Shown: positions 26,420 to 35,962 of the stretch, piece by piece
Layout: each line of letters starts with the position of its first letter
Numbering within the stretch: the stretch's first letter is position 1
Assembly (NCBI GenBank): GCA_964369725.1
Contig: CAYJGC010000003.1
Coordinates: 3,382-67,381 of the forward strand
Direction of reading: 5' to 3'
Source: Paraeggerthella sp964369725
GTDB lineage: Bacteria > Actinomycetota > Coriobacteriia > Coriobacteriales > Eggerthellaceae
Length of the DNA stretch: 64,000 nt
The notes under the pieces: model-generated
Told to the model about the DNA's origin: nothing
The model's input: only the letters and a program-made list of their open reading frames with translations
The model's database searches: none
Translations under genes and position numbers: made by a program

Positions 26420-29400
26420 GTGGTTTCTCGTATATATGTAGAAAAAAAGCCTGGTTTTGATGTAGAAGCTGCTCAGCTTTTGCATGAATTGCGTACCATT
26501 TTAGGCGTAGATTGCCTAGAGCGCATCCGTTTGGTTAATCGCTATGATGTTGAGGGAATTAGCGAAGAGCTTTTCGCACAGTGTATCCCCACGGTGTTTA
26601 GCGAGCCTCAGTCTGATACTGCCACTCAAGATTTGCCTGAGGTAGGTGCAGCTGCGGTATTTGCTGTGGAATATTTGCCTGGTCAGTTTGATCAGCGCGC
26701 AGATTCTGCAAGTGAATGCATCCAACTTATTAGTCAAGGCGAGCGCTTGGATGTTCGTAGCGCAAAGGTGTATATTCTTGAAGGTGCTCTCTCGAGGGAG
26801 CACATAGATTCTATCAAGCGTTATGTAATCAATCCGGTAGAAGCTCGCGAGGCGTCGCTTGATACCTATACAACACTCAAAATGCAACACCCCGTGCCTG
26901 CTGCAGTTGAGGTGATTGCGGGTTTTTGTACATTAACAAAGGCAGAGCTTCAAAAGTTTATAGGTGAGCGCGGCTTGGCAATGGATTTGGCGGATATTGA
27001 GTTTTGTCAGCGCTATTTCATTGAAGAGGGTCGCAATCCATCCATTACAGAAATCAAAATGATTGACACGTACTGGTCTGATCACTGTCGCCATACGACG
27101 TTTGGAACTGAGCTTGTCAATATTGATATCAAAGATGAGACGGTGGAAGCCGCTTTTGAGCAGTATCTTGCTATGCGTCATGAACTTGGAAGAGATCATA
27201 AGCCGGTATGCCTTATGGATATGGGCACCATAGGTGCACGTTGGTTAAAGGCGCAAGGTATTTTAAAAAATCTTGATGAGTCGGAAGAGATTAATGCCTG
27301 CACCGTAAAGGTGAAAGTGGACGTAGATGGGGAAGAGCAAGACTGGCTTTACTTGTTTAAAAATGAAACACACAATCATCCTACTGAGATTGAGCCTTTT
27401 GGCGGAGCGGCAACTTGTGTTGGTGGTGCAATACGTGACCCGCTTTCGGGACGTAGCTATGTGTATCAAGCAATGCGTGTTACCGGTGCCTCTAACCCGC
27501 TCGTCCCCGTATCTGAAACAATTCCCGGTAAATTACCTCAACGCAAGTTGGTTACTACGGCTGCTGCAGGTTATTCTTCATACGGTAATCAAATCGGGCT
27601 TGCAACGGGTCAGGTTAATGAGCTATACCATCCGGGATATGCGGCAAAACGTATGGAGATTGGGGCTGTTGTTGGTGCAACTCCAGCAAGCCATGTTCGT
27701 CGCGAAACGCCAGCTCCAGGTGATGTCATCGTGCTGTTGGGTGGACGAACGGGTCGTGATGGAATTGGTGGTGCTACGGGATCTTCGAAAGCTCACAATG
27801 TAGACTCGCTCGAAAGCTGCGGTGCTGAAGTTCAAAAGGGAAACGCTCCTGTTGAGCGCAAGATTCAGCGACTATTTAGACGTGGTGATGCTTGTCGCAT
27901 GATTAAGCGTTGTAACGACTTTGGAGCGGGTGGTGTATCAGTTGCTGTAGGAGAATTGGCAGACGGACTATCTATTGACTTGAATAAGGTTCCCAAAAAG
28001 TACGAAGGACTTGATGGTACTGAACTTGCTATCGCAGAAAGTCAAGAGCGCATGGCGGTAGCTCTTTCCCCTCAAGATGTAGATGCTTTTATTGCTTTAG
28101 CGCATGAAGAAAATCTTGAGGCTACGCCCATCGCTGAAGTGACCGAAGAAGCGCGTGTGCGTATGAAGTGGAATGGCGCGACAATTGTGGATGTGAGTCG
28201 TGAATTTCTTTCGAGCAATGGTGCGCCTAAGCAGCAAAGCGTTGTTGTCCAAAAGGGCGGCGTATATGAAAAAAGATGGACAGGTGAAACGCTAAAAGAA
28301 CGCATGACCGCCTTGGTGAGCGACCTTAATATTTGCTCAAACAAAGGTCTTTCTGAACGCTTCGATTCAACCATTGGTGCGGCTACTGTTCTTATGCCTT
28401 TTGGTGGCGTTAAGCAGCTTACGCCCGCTATGGCAATGGTGGCAAAGCTTCCTGTTGATGGCGAGACGACTACCTGCAGTGGTATGGCGTGGGGATTTAA
28501 CCCTTATCTCAGCGAAGCTAACCAGTACACAGGATCATATTTGGCTGTGGTTGAAAGTGTTGCGAAGTTGGTCGCTGCAGGCTTTGAGCGTAAAGATATG
28601 TATTTGACGTTGCAGGAGTACTTTGAGCGCTTGCGTGGGGATGCTCAGCGTTGGGGCAAGCCTGTCGCAGCTGTTTTGGGCGCGCTTAAAGCTCAAGTTG
28701 ATTTGGGTGTTGGAGCTATTGGCGGTAAAGACTCCATGAGCGGAAGCTTTGAGGATCTTGATGTTCCTCCTACTTTGGTAAGCTTTGCAACGGCGGTTGG
28801 CTCGGTTAATCGTGTGGTTTCACCCGAATTTAAACAGGCGGGAAATCGCATTGTTCGCATAGCTCCTGCTTTATATCAATCAGACATGCTTCCTTCGGTC
28901 GATGGTTTGCTTGCGGCTATTTCTGCTACTGAAGCTTTGGTAGAAAACGGTGAAGCTCAGGCTATTTCTGCACTTGGTTATGGAGCTATGGCCGAAGCTT
29001 TGTTTAAGATGAGCGTAGGAAATGGCTGGGGAGTAAAAGTTTCTGAAACTGTTTCCGCTCATGATTTATTTGCACCTGCGTACGGCAGCTTCATTATTGA
29101 AGTTTCAAAAGAGGTGCAACTACCGGAATCGAACGATGTGTTAAGCGTTGACGTATTAGGTGAAACTCTTGAATCCTATGTGTTTGAAGCATGTGGGGAA
29201 AGTATTTCGCTAGATGCTTTGCAAGAAGAATGGGAAAGCGCTATCGAGTCAGTTTTTCCTTATCGTAGCCATGAGCCGGCAGAGGAATCGAAAAAAATTG
29301 AAGCAATAAGCTATCGAGATGCTTTGCCTCTCACATATGCAGGTGCAGTGGCTCGTCCGCGCGTAATTATCCCGGTATTCCCCGGCACCAATTGCGAATA

Positions 29401-30154
29401 TGACACGGCGCGTGCTTTTGAGCGTGCTGGCGCGGTTGCTCAGATTCAGGTTATCAATAATCTTTCACCTGATGCAGTGGCGCAAAGTGCAAAAGATTTG
29501 GTTAAAGCGATTGAAAATAGTCAAATTGTTATGCTTCCGGGAGGTTTTTCAGGAGGAGACGAGCCCGACGGATCCGCAAAATTTATTACCGCTTTCTTCC
29601 GTGCCCCTGCGGTGACGGAGGCGGTCAGGGACTTGTTATTTAATCGCGATGGTTTAATGCTCGGCATTTGCAATGGCTTTCAGGCTCTTGTTAAATTGGG
29701 TTTGGTACCTTTTGGAGATATCTCTGATATGGATGAGAATTGTCCAACGCTGACCTTTAATGACATCGGACGCCATCAAAGCAGCTTAGTTCGCACACGA
29801 GTGTCTTCGAGTTTGTCTCCGTGGTTGTCTCGCTGTAGTGTTGATGATATTCATACTGTTGCTATTAGTCATGGTGAAGGTCGCTTTGTTGCCCCGCCTG
29901 CAATGCTTGAACAAATGAAAGCTCAGGGACAGATTGCAACTCAGTATGTTGATGCGCAAGGTGTGCCTTCTCTCGATCTCAGTGTAAATCCCAATGGCTC
30001 TGTTTGGGCGATTGAGGGAATTACCAGCCCTGATGGTCGCATATTGGGCAAGATGGGTCATTCAGAACGTAGTGGATGTGGATTGTATAAAAATGTGCCA
30101 GGTAATTTATATCAGCCGCTTTTTGAGGGTGGCGTAAGTTACTTTACTGATTAG
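26420..30154 (+). CDS. purL: Phosphoribosylformylglycinamidine synthase, PurL and glutaminase in one chain
   Basis: Converts FGAR, glutamine and ATP to FGAM (step 4 of de novo purine synthesis). At 1244 residues it is the long form that fuses the synthetase (N-terminal region, HTTFGTEL and KNETHNHPTEIEPFGGAATCVGG motifs, SKGLSERFDSTIGAATVLMPFGG) with a C-terminal class I glutamine amidotransferase (from about residue 975), whose nucleophile Cys lies in LGICNGFQALVKLG and whose His lies in ISHGEGRFV. GTG 26420 follows GGGGG. It probably shares a transcript with purC. Confidence 0.96.
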   Translation: MVSRIYVEKKPGFDVEAAQLLHELRTILGVDCLERIRLVNRYDVEGISEELFAQCIPTVFSEPQSDTATQDLPEVGAAAVFAVEYLPGQFDQRADSASECIQLISQGERLDVRSAKVYILEGALSREHIDSIKRYVINPVEAREASLDTYTTLKMQHPVPAAVEVIAGFCTLTKAELQKFIGERGLAMDLADIEFCQRYFIEEGRNPSITEIKMIDTYWSDHCRHTTFGTELVNIDIKDETVEAAFEQYLAMRHELGRDHKPVCLMDMGTIGARWLKAQGILKNLDESEEINACTVKVKVDVDGEEQDWLYLFKNETHNHPTEIEPFGGAATCVGGAIRDPLSGRSYVYQAMRVTGASNPLVPVSETIPGKLPQRKLVTTAAAGYSSYGNQIGLATGQVNELYHPGYAAKRMEIGAVVGATPASHVRRETPAPGDVIVLLGGRTGRDGIGGATGSSKAHNVDSLESCGAEVQKGNAPVERKIQRLFRRGDACRMIKRCNDFGAGGVSVAVGELADGLSIDLNKVPKKYEGLDGTELAIAESQERMAVALSPQDVDAFIALAHEENLEATPIAEVTEEARVRMKWNGATIVDVSREFLSSNGAPKQQSVVVQKGGVYEKRWTGETLKERMTALVSDLNICSNKGLSERFDSTIGAATVLMPFGGVKQLTPAMAMVAKLPVDGETTTCSGMAWGFNPYLSEANQYTGSYLAVVESVAKLVAAGFERKDMYLTLQEYFERLRGDAQRWGKPVAAVLGALKAQVDLGVGAIGGKDSMSGSFEDLDVPPTLVSFATAVGSVNRVVSPEFKQAGNRIVRIAPALYQSDMLPSVDGLLAAISATEALVENGEAQAISALGYGAMAEALFKMSVGNGWGVKVSETVSAHDLFAPAYGSFIIEVSKEVQLPESNDVLSVDVLGETLESYVFEACGESISLDALQEEWESAIESVFPYRSHEPAEESKKIEAISYRDALPLTYAGAVARPRVIIPVFPGTNCEYDTARAFERAGAVAQIQVINNLSPDAVAQSAKDLVKAIENSQIVMLPGGFSGGDEPDGSAKFITAFFRAPAVTEAVRDLLFNRDGLMLGICNGFQALVKLGLVPFGDISDMDENCPTLTFNDIGRHQSSLVRTRVSSSLSPWLSRCSVDDIHTVAISHGEGRFVAPPAMLEQMKAQGQIATQYVDAQGVPSLDLSVNPNGSVWAIEGITSPDGRILGKMGHSERSGCGLYKNVPGNLYQPLFEGGVSYFTD

Positions 30155-30179
30155 CGTTACGTTTAGGTTAAGAAAACAG

Positions 30180-30216
30180 AAACGCCGTCTATGTAAAAGT
30201 TAGACGGCGTTTTATT
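30180..30216 (+). terminator. Terminator of the pur block (also possible on the minus strand)
   Basis: AAACGCCGTCTA (30180-30191), 9-base loop, TAGACGGCGTTT (30201-30212) and TATTTT. It separates purL from the converging DUF2974 gene. Confidence 0.92.
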
Positions 30217-30229
30217 TTCAGCAGAGATT

Positions 30230-31417
30230 TTAGTTAGAGCTTGCTGCAGCGCTTGGTTTTTGCTTGGGAGTGATTTTATTAAAAAGGGTTCCTGCTGCAT
30301 CGCGAGCGGTCATGTCGGCAAGGGGGCGCAGTGCCTCAAGAAGGAATTCGCGGTCATCAGGTTCAAGGAGCCTTGCCGCTTCGCCAATGCGTGAGATAGA
30401 GCGGATTCCATCAAGTAACAAATCTGATGCATCGAGAGCACTTGATTTCTGTATAGCCTCAAAAGCAATGGCAACTAAACGTTCGGTTTCTTGGGTTGAG
30501 AAGCTCCCAAGCCATGCTTGGGTGATTGCATGGGTAGCTAAAGCAGAATTAGCCAGTTCATCAAGATAAATAAAGTCATCCCCTTTTATTTCCCAGTTAA
30601 AGATGCTGTGTTGCATCATGCCGTGATCTTGACTTTTTACTACACGTAAAGGAATAGCTGGAGAGGTGCAAAGAAGCATTCCTACAACAGATTCGTGCGG
30701 TACGGTTTTGTGAATGCGTTCTTTCAGTGGTGTGTACAGAGCATCACTAACAGCTCCTTCTTTAAAGCCGGGTCCATCGTGGTTGTAGACGCATTCGATG
30801 CGTTTTTGAATAGGTCCCTTAGCATTAAGCGCAGCAAACTCGGCAAGATTTCCGCCTTTGGAATGCCCTCCGACAAAGATTTTCTTTGGCATGTGGGGTG
30901 CCACAAACTCTAGGTAGCGAAGCGCAAGCTCTTGTGAAGGGATAGGGTACTGATAGGTCATATTTGCGTCTTCGCGCCACCCCGCAAAAGATTTGTCGGT
31001 ACCGCGAAATGCCACATAGGCAAACTCTTTTTCATAAACAAAGGTCATGGCACCAAACTGTATCATGCGATCTTCGTCAAAGACTCCCTGGCAATGCTGT
31101 AGCGAGAGGTTGCGAAAACGTGGGCTGGCTACGGTTGCAAACATATTTTCTTTAATCATATCAGGCACAAGGCCAGTGAAAAGTTCATCGTAGTGTTCTG
31201 CGCGCAGGGCATCAGAAAGACGCAATTTTTCAGAACTTGATAAGCGATTTTTAAGGGTATTAGCAAAAGTATGAGATGTGAGGTCTTTGAACTTTTGCAA
31301 AGAAATGGATTCCATATTCAGCATGCAAAACTGACTGAGAATAGCAGAATCAATAGGATTGAATGGTTTGTAGTCAAAGCTGGAAAACTCACTCGCCAGA
31401 TAATCGAGGATATTCAT
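30230..31417 (-). CDS. DUF2974 (Mbeg1-like) alpha/beta-hydrolase
   Basis: A 395-residue predicted cytoplasmic alpha/beta-hydrolase of the DUF2974 family. FVGGHSKGGNLAEFAAL is the nucleophile elbow (G-H-S-x-G-G), with YVAFRGTDKSFAGWREDAN as the oxyanion-strand region and an Asp/His pair further on (NHDGPGF, SQDHGMMQHS). The substrate is unknown. ATG 31417 follows AAGAGA; an upstream frame to 31480 has no site. It has its own terminator downstream. Confidence 0.82.
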   Translation of the reverse strand: MNILDYLASEFSSFDYKPFNPIDSAILSQFCMLNMESISLQKFKDLTSHTFANTLKNRLSSSEKLRLSDALRAEHYDELFTGLVPDMIKENMFATVASPRFRNLSLQHCQGVFDEDRMIQFGAMTFVYEKEFAYVAFRGTDKSFAGWREDANMTYQYPIPSQELALRYLEFVAPHMPKKIFVGGHSKGGNLAEFAALNAKGPIQKRIECVYNHDGPGFKEGAVSDALYTPLKERIHKTVPHESVVGMLLCTSPAIPLRVVKSQDHGMMQHSIFNWEIKGDDFIYLDELANSALATHAITQAWLGSFSTQETERLVAIAFEAIQKSSALDASDLLLDGIRSISRIGEAARLLEPDDREFLLEALRPLADMTARDAAGTLFNKITPKQKPSAAASSN

Positions 31418-31502
31418 GAGAGTCTCTTTCGTGAAAAAAATTGAGCCGGGGAAGTTAAGCTGATTAAAATATTCAATCATACATTAAGGTATAGCGCAAG
31501 TA

Positions 31503-31538
31503 GACCTACTTGGTTGCCGAGTATCAACGAAGTAGGTC
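31503..31538 (-). terminator. Inverted repeat downstream of the asp23 operon
   Basis: GACCTACTT (31503-31511) and AAGTAGGTC (31530-31538) pair exactly; an inner GGTTG/CAAC pair extends the stem. It lies 55 bases past the asp23 stop on the minus strand and may terminate the amaP operon. Confidence 0.5.
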
Positions 31539-31593
31539 GGATAGGTGGATTGGTAAAGCTTTTGCGTTTATTTTTTTTGCTAAGGTTTAGGGA

Positions 31594-32013
31594 TTATCTG
31601 GAGGTAGTGTCCAGATTTTTTTGCGAAAACTCATCTTGCGTCATAACATCAACCACATATACGGTCATCTCTCGCACGTCGAGACCGGTCATACGCTTAA
31701 GATCTTTTGAGACGACGGATTTGATTTCCTCAAAAACTTGAGGAGCTGATTTCCCATATTCCAAAATAACATTAAGCTCGATATCGGCACCAGTATCATT
31801 GACTACCTCGGCATTCACGCCTTTAGAGGTCGCATGACCACCCAGACCTTCTTGAATGGTGGTGATAAGACTGCCTTTCATGTCAATAATTCCGCTAAGT
31901 TTTTGAACGGATAGTGCTGCTACTTTTTCAACCACATTTTCATCAATAACTAATTTGTAAGTTGTCTCAATTTCCGGGGTTTTGTCTGAAGCGTTGTGAA
32001 CGTCTTGGCTCAT
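31594..32013 (-). CDS. Asp23/Gls24 family envelope stress protein
   Basis: A 139-residue Asp23/Gls24 protein: TYKLVIDENVVEKVAALSVQKLSGI, GGHATSKGVNAEVV, and ELNVILEYGKSAPQVFEEIKSVV with the C-terminal MTGLDVREMTVYVVDV, all family landmarks. Asp23 is a cytoplasmic protein tethered to the membrane by AmaP and linked to cell-wall stress in Staphylococcus. It is the last gene of amaP-DUF2273-asp23 on this strand. GAAAGGA precedes the ATG. Confidence 0.92.
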   Translation of the reverse strand: MSQDVHNASDKTPEIETTYKLVIDENVVEKVAALSVQKLSGIIDMKGSLITTIQEGLGGHATSKGVNAEVVNDTGADIELNVILEYGKSAPQVFEEIKSVVSKDLKRMTGLDVREMTVYVVDVMTQDEFSQKNLDTTSR

Positions 32014-32094
32014 AAGGGTCCTTTCGTTAGGGTTGTATTCAACAAGGCTGTAGCGGCAGCAGTGAGCCTCGTTGTTGCTGAGGAAAGTGGAGGG

Positions 32095-32406
32095 TTATTT
32101 GAAGCGTCTGAAGAGATTGGTAAAATATGATTTGATGACGAGATTCCCATCAAAATAGCTTCCAAGGGCAATGCCTAAACTAGCGAATGCTCCTATCAAA
32201 AAAGTTGCCCAAAAGCCAATAATGAGCATAAGAGAAGCAATAATCACTCCGGCAGCAGCAAAGACAAACGTGAATGGATGCTTTTTCAGGAACGGCAAGA
32301 AGGTATGTTTGACGGCATTACATACACTGTTTGATGGTTTGCTTGAGATGTTTGGAAGAGATGTTTCGATGGGTGTTTCTTCGGGTGTGATTGTTGGCTG
32401 ATTCAT
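32095..32406 (-). CDS. DUF2273 small membrane protein
   Basis: A 103-residue protein with a polar N-terminus and two hydrophobic segments (about 45-65 and 67-87: FVFAAAGVIIASLMLIIGF, WATFLIGAFASLGIALGSYFDG), as in DUF2273 proteins of the AmaP/Asp23 operons. Its start overlaps the amaP stop by four bases. Confidence 0.85.
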   Translation of the reverse strand: MNQPTITPEETPIETSLPNISSKPSNSVCNAVKHTFLPFLKKHPFTFVFAAAGVIIASLMLIIGFWATFLIGAFASLGIALGSYFDGNLVIKSYFTNLFRRFK

Positions 32407-33074
32407 GAGACATCCTTTGCCAAGGTTGCTTGAATGTTGACAGGAGTCGCCGATTTATCTTGTAAGGAGGCAGCTTGTATAGTCTTGTTATTAGTGTTTG
32501 CAGGTGTTTGCGCATCTTTGACAGCCTGTTTGGTGAAGGCGGGGGTTACCACTTCAGCGTCGCCTGAAAATGTGATATCAACACGGTGTATGGGGTATCC
32601 AGCAAAGGCGCAGACAGAGGCTGAAATTTCTTCTTGAAGTTGCACACCCAATTTTCCGAGCTCGCTATTGCGCCCCGGATTTACTTTGAGACGAATGCTT
32701 ACGCGAGGTTCAGATGAACCTAAAATGCGTACGGCAATATTGCTTACCGTTATTCCTCGAGACTGTTCTACTACATGCTTTACGGTGGATTCAATAGCGT
32801 CTTTGGAGATAGTAATAGTGCCATTGCCATAACGAAATTCTAACTGCCCTTTTTTGCTGGGTGAAAAAAGGGCATAACCAAGCAAGGTAAGCAAGCCGAG
32901 GGCAGTAAAGGCTAGTAAAACGCTTTCTGTAAGAGAGAACCATGATTGTTGTTTGAGAAAAAGAATAGAAGCATTAAAGGGATGCCATTGAAACCACGGT
33001 ATGGCAAGTACTCCTATACTGAGTATTGCAAAAACGATAAATAGCAGTAAGCAAGCTCGTGTAAGTTTTCCCAC
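32403..33074 (-). CDS. amaP: Alkaline shock response membrane anchor protein AmaP-like
   Basis: A 223-residue protein with two N-terminal membrane segments (about 5-25 and 50-68) and a cytoplasmic part like AmaP: LEFRYGNGTITISKDAIESTVKHVVEQSRGI and VSIRLKVNPGRNSELGKLGVQLQEEI. In Staphylococcus AmaP holds Asp23 at the membrane. GTG 33074 follows AAGGGG. The C-terminal tail (about 180-223) is low-complexity Thr/Ala/Gln-rich. Confidence 0.85.
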   Translation of the reverse strand: MGKLTRACLLLFIVFAILSIGVLAIPWFQWHPFNASILFLKQQSWFSLTESVLLAFTALGLLTLLGYALFSPSKKGQLEFRYGNGTITISKDAIESTVKHVVEQSRGITVSNIAVRILGSSEPRVSIRLKVNPGRNSELGKLGVQLQEEISASVCAFAGYPIHRVDITFSGDAEVVTPAFTKQAVKDAQTPANTNNKTIQAASLQDKSATPVNIQATLAKDVS

Positions 33075-33221
33075 AGATACCGCCCCTTCTTGTCTCGCAG
33101 GTATGTATTGAGACTAATGGCTATGAATAACGTGGTTTAACCTTAGGATAAAAAGTGGGAACGAGTAAGTGTTTGTACGTAAATGAAGCCAATCGTTTGA
33201 CAGATTGCTATGTAATAAAAT

Positions 33222-33256
33222 GCAAAAGCGCCAACCAAAGGGGAAGGCGCTTTTGC
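33222..33256 (-). terminator. Terminator of the MoaE-like gene
   Basis: GCAAAAGCGCC (33222-33232) and GGCGCTTTTGC (33246-33256) pair exactly. On the minus strand the stem is followed by a T-rich stretch. It separates the MoaE-like gene from amaP. Confidence 0.88.
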
Positions 33257-33284
33257 GGCAAAGAGATGAGATGACGTAAAAGGT

Positions 33285-33680
33285 CTATTCGTAGAATTCT
33301 TTTTCGACAACAAGGTCGTTTTTAATTTTGCCCACGAGTCGTTGAAGTGCATCAATGCAATTCGGACGGATGTCGGCGCCAATAAGTACATACATAATTG
33401 ACTCTCCAACGGTGAGTACACCTTCGTTAAGCCATACGCGTACGTAGTAGACTCCTGGCCAGGTGAGAGCTTCCTCAACGGCAGCGTCAACACCGGCACT
33501 GTCGTAAGAGAATTCAATCTGGGTAATTTCGCCTAAGCCTTCAACACCTTCGCGTACTTGTTGCTTGGGGGTGACGCGAACCACGCCATTGTGCGTGAGG
33601 AACATGCCGCACTGTGCAGCCTTAGGGTCCAGTTTTGCTTCTTTAAGCCACTGGTCGATAGATGGTTCTTGCGTAGCCAT
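33285..33680 (-). CDS. MoaE-like protein (molybdopterin synthase large-subunit fold)
   Basis: A 131-residue protein whose C-terminal two thirds resemble MoaE: CGMFLTHNGVVRVT (as in the GA-x-V-x-F-x-GxVR region), ITQIEFSYDSAGVDAAVEEAL and YYVRVWLNEGVLTVGESIMYVLIGADIRPNCIDALQRLVGKIKNDLVVEKEFYE. The conserved catalytic Lys pair is replaced (Lys is kept in GKIKNDL). No other molybdenum-cofactor gene lies in the window, so it may not make molybdopterin here. GAAAGGA precedes the ATG. A strong promoter with a palindrome lies just upstream. Confidence 0.7.
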   Translation of the reverse strand: MATQEPSIDQWLKEAKLDPKAAQCGMFLTHNGVVRVTPKQQVREGVEGLGEITQIEFSYDSAGVDAAVEEALTWPGVYYVRVWLNEGVLTVGESIMYVLIGADIRPNCIDALQRLVGKIKNDLVVEKEFYE

Positions 33681-33711
33681 ATAGTTCCTTTCTCGAAAAA
33701 TGATTCCTCTG

Positions 33712-33741
33712 CTATTATACTCAAATGAGAATAATAGTCAA
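33712..33741 (-). promoter_or_regulatory. Near-consensus promoter overlapped by a 26-bp palindrome
   Basis: On the minus strand: TTGACT, 16 bases, TATAAT (-35 at 33736-33741, -10 at 33714-33719). An inverted repeat with arms CTATTATACTC (33712-33722) and GAGAATAATAG (33727-33737), one mismatch in eleven, covers the -10 and the spacer. It looks like an operator of a dimeric repressor. The Fur/PerR/DtxR class of metal regulators uses A+T-rich palindromes of this sort, but I cannot name the protein. Confidence 0.65.
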
Positions 33742-33983
33742 TGTGTAAAATTATTCCCCAGAGATTGAGGCGGATTTAAGAGGAAATGTATCGTACCTTT
33801 GTCTCGTTTTACTTACTGATTACCAAGTGTTGATTCTTATTTTGCAGGAACTTTTCCAATGCTTTACTGCGCTCTTATCGGGGTTTTACTCCATCTTCTT
33901 ACTATGCATTGAACACACAAATAGTGATTTTGTGTCCAAGGTGTTGTTGAAAAGTAGACTAAAACGAGAGAGGAACGTTTGTG
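33742..33983. other. Intergenic region before the phn operon
   Basis: It holds ACACAAA (33915-33921) and TTTGTGT (33929-33935), a perfect 7-bp inverted repeat, 50 bases before phnD, a possible operator. A TACTAT (33900-33905) could be a -10 but has no clear -35. No phnF-like regulator gene is in the window. Confidence 0.35.
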
Positions 33984-35048
33984 ATGACAGATTCTTTGAC
34001 GAGGCGTCAGTTTATCGTTGGTGGTGCAGCTTTTATCATGTTGGGTTCTAGTGGGGTTATGTCAGGATGTTCTTTAGATGGCAATGCCAATGCGTCTGGT
34101 GATGGTGCTGCTTCGAGCGATCCTATTGTGATGGTTTGGTTGCCAGACAATTCTGCTTCTGATATGAGTGCTGCACGAGAAGCAGTAGGTGCTGCAATCT
34201 TCGCCGCAACAGGGCGTGAAGCAGAGCTTTTAACAACAACCGATTATAATGTGGCGATTGAGGCTATAGCTTCCGGGCAAGCTAATATGGCATGGCTCGG
34301 TGGCGAATCGTATGTTCAGGCTAATGCAAAAAGCAATAGTGTTCAGGCTGCTTTTGTTTGTAGTGACAGTGAAGGAAGCCTTGATGGCGCTTGCTACTAC
34401 AGTCGCATCTGTGTTCGTCTTGAAGATGCTGACAAATATAAAGACGGGGATAGCTATTCTATCGAGAACATCGAAGGAAAGGCTTTCTCGTTTGTTTCTG
34501 CAACCTCAACTTCGGGCTTTGCGGTTCCTTCTGCCGGGATTGTAAATCATTTTGATTTGGAGAGTTCAGATGTTTTACTTGATTCCGGTAGCTTCTTTTC
34601 AGAAGTACTCTTTGGAAGCTCTCATGTTGGTTCTACTCTCAATCTGCTTTCTGGCGATGCTGAAGCTGCGGCGTTTGATGACATTGATGTGGATATGTAC
34701 TTGGATTTGGTTTCTGGAGAACCTAATGAGATTGGATCGATCTATAAAGCCAAAGATGATGCCGAAGCTCCTCTTGACACCGTGCGTGGGGAGCAATTTG
34801 TAATTATTGCGAGCACTCCTGTCCTTAATGCGCCATTTTGTTTTAACGAAGAAACTTTGACAGAAGAAGAGCGCACAAAGATCGTAGAGTACTTCTGTTC
34901 TGACGCTGTTGCAAATGATCCGGCAATTTTTGTTGACCCTGATGATGAAAATGCACGTGGTCTGTGGGAGAAATCTTCTGAAGAAATTCGTCTTGTTGAG
35001 GTTGACGATGCTTGGTATGACCCCATTCGCGAAATGGATGGAAAATAA
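33984..35048 (+). CDS. phnD: Phosphonate ABC transporter substrate-binding lipoprotein
   Basis: Binds phosphonates outside the cell and delivers them to PhnCE. The 354-residue protein has TRRQFIVGGAAFIML, a twin-arginine-like signal, and a lipobox at VMSGC, so it is probably a lipid-anchored binding protein exported by Tat. The body has PhnD-type landmarks: MSAAREAVGAAIFAATGREAEL, IASGQANMAWLGGESYVQA, and AFSFVSATSTSGFAVPSAG. The GTG at 33981 is an alternative start. First gene of the phn operon; its stop overlaps phnC by one base. Confidence 0.9.
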   Translation: MTDSLTRRQFIVGGAAFIMLGSSGVMSGCSLDGNANASGDGAASSDPIVMVWLPDNSASDMSAAREAVGAAIFAATGREAELLTTTDYNVAIEAIASGQANMAWLGGESYVQANAKSNSVQAAFVCSDSEGSLDGACYYSRICVRLEDADKYKDGDSYSIENIEGKAFSFVSATSTSGFAVPSAGIVNHFDLESSDVLLDSGSFFSEVLFGSSHVGSTLNLLSGDAEAAAFDDIDVDMYLDLVSGEPNEIGSIYKAKDDAEAPLDTVRGEQFVIIASTPVLNAPFCFNEETLTEEERTKIVEYFCSDAVANDPAIFVDPDDENARGLWEKSSEEIRLVEVDDAWYDPIREMDGK

Positions 35049-35962
35049 TGAGCACGAGGGGCTCGCAGGCAACGTTAGCTAACTCAAAGCTCGAGAACAT
35101 TTCTGGGTTGCGTGCATTAGACGAGCAAGAAATGATTCTTGATTTGCGTGAAATAACGAAAAGTTACGACAACTGGTCAAAAGCGCTCAGTGATGTGTCG
35201 CTTTCTATAAAGCGTGGCGAATTTGTTAGCATTATAGGTTGCTCGGGGGCGGGTAAGTCAACGCTTTTGCGATGTATCAATCGGCTCATAGACCCTACCA
35301 GTGGCAGAGTGATTTTTGATGGTAACGAGGTGACTACCGTAAAAGGGAGAAACTTGCGGCATGTTCGTCGTCGCATTGCTATGGTATTTCAGCACTATAA
35401 CTTGGTAAATCGTGCAACCGCAATTGAAAATGTATTGCAAGGTCGCTTAGGCTATAAGTCAACAATTGCAGGCATGCTGGGTATGTTTAGCGAAGAGGAA
35501 AAGCTTCATGCGTTTGATATTTTAAACCAAGTAGGCATGAGTGATTTTGCTTATCGCAGAGTAGATCAGCTTTCTGGTGGACAAAAACAACGCGTAGGAA
35601 TAGCTCGCGCTCTCGTGCAAGATCCCCTTTTGATTTTGGCTGATGAACCCATTGCAAGTTTGGATCCGAAAGCTTCACGTGTGGTCATGAAGCACTTGCG
35701 CTGGGCAGCCGATGAATTAGGCGTTGCCTGTTTAGTAAATTTGCATCAGGTGGATTTTGCTAGGGAATTTTCTGATCGCATTGTTGCACTTAAACAGGGT
35801 GAACTGGTATTTAACGGTTCTCCTGAAGAGCTTGATGAAGCAACCATTGCCTATATCTATGGGGCTAATGAAGATACAGGCGAAGCGGTGTCTGAAAGTT
35901 CTTTGGAGACGTCTGAAGGCCCTCTGCAAAATGAAAGCTCCTGTAAGGGTGAAGCTGCATGA
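35048..35962 (+). CDS. phnC: Phosphonate ABC transporter ATP-binding protein
   Basis: A 304-residue ABC ATPase with Walker A GCSGAGKST, Q-loop VFQHYNLV, signature LSGGQKQRVGIARAL, Walker B LLILADEPIASLDP and switch His in NLHQVDFA. The sequence around MVFQHYNLVNRATAIENVLQGRLG is typical of PhnC. A C-terminal extension of about 40 residues is acidic and Ser-rich. It overlaps phnD by 1 and phnE1 by 4 bases. Confidence 0.93.
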   Translation: MSTRGSQATLANSKLENISGLRALDEQEMILDLREITKSYDNWSKALSDVSLSIKRGEFVSIIGCSGAGKSTLLRCINRLIDPTSGRVIFDGNEVTTVKGRNLRHVRRRIAMVFQHYNLVNRATAIENVLQGRLGYKSTIAGMLGMFSEEEKLHAFDILNQVGMSDFAYRRVDQLSGGQKQRVGIARALVQDPLLILADEPIASLDPKASRVVMKHLRWAADELGVACLVNLHQVDFAREFSDRIVALKQGELVFNGSPEELDEATIAYIYGANEDTGEAVSESSLETSEGPLQNESSCKGEAA

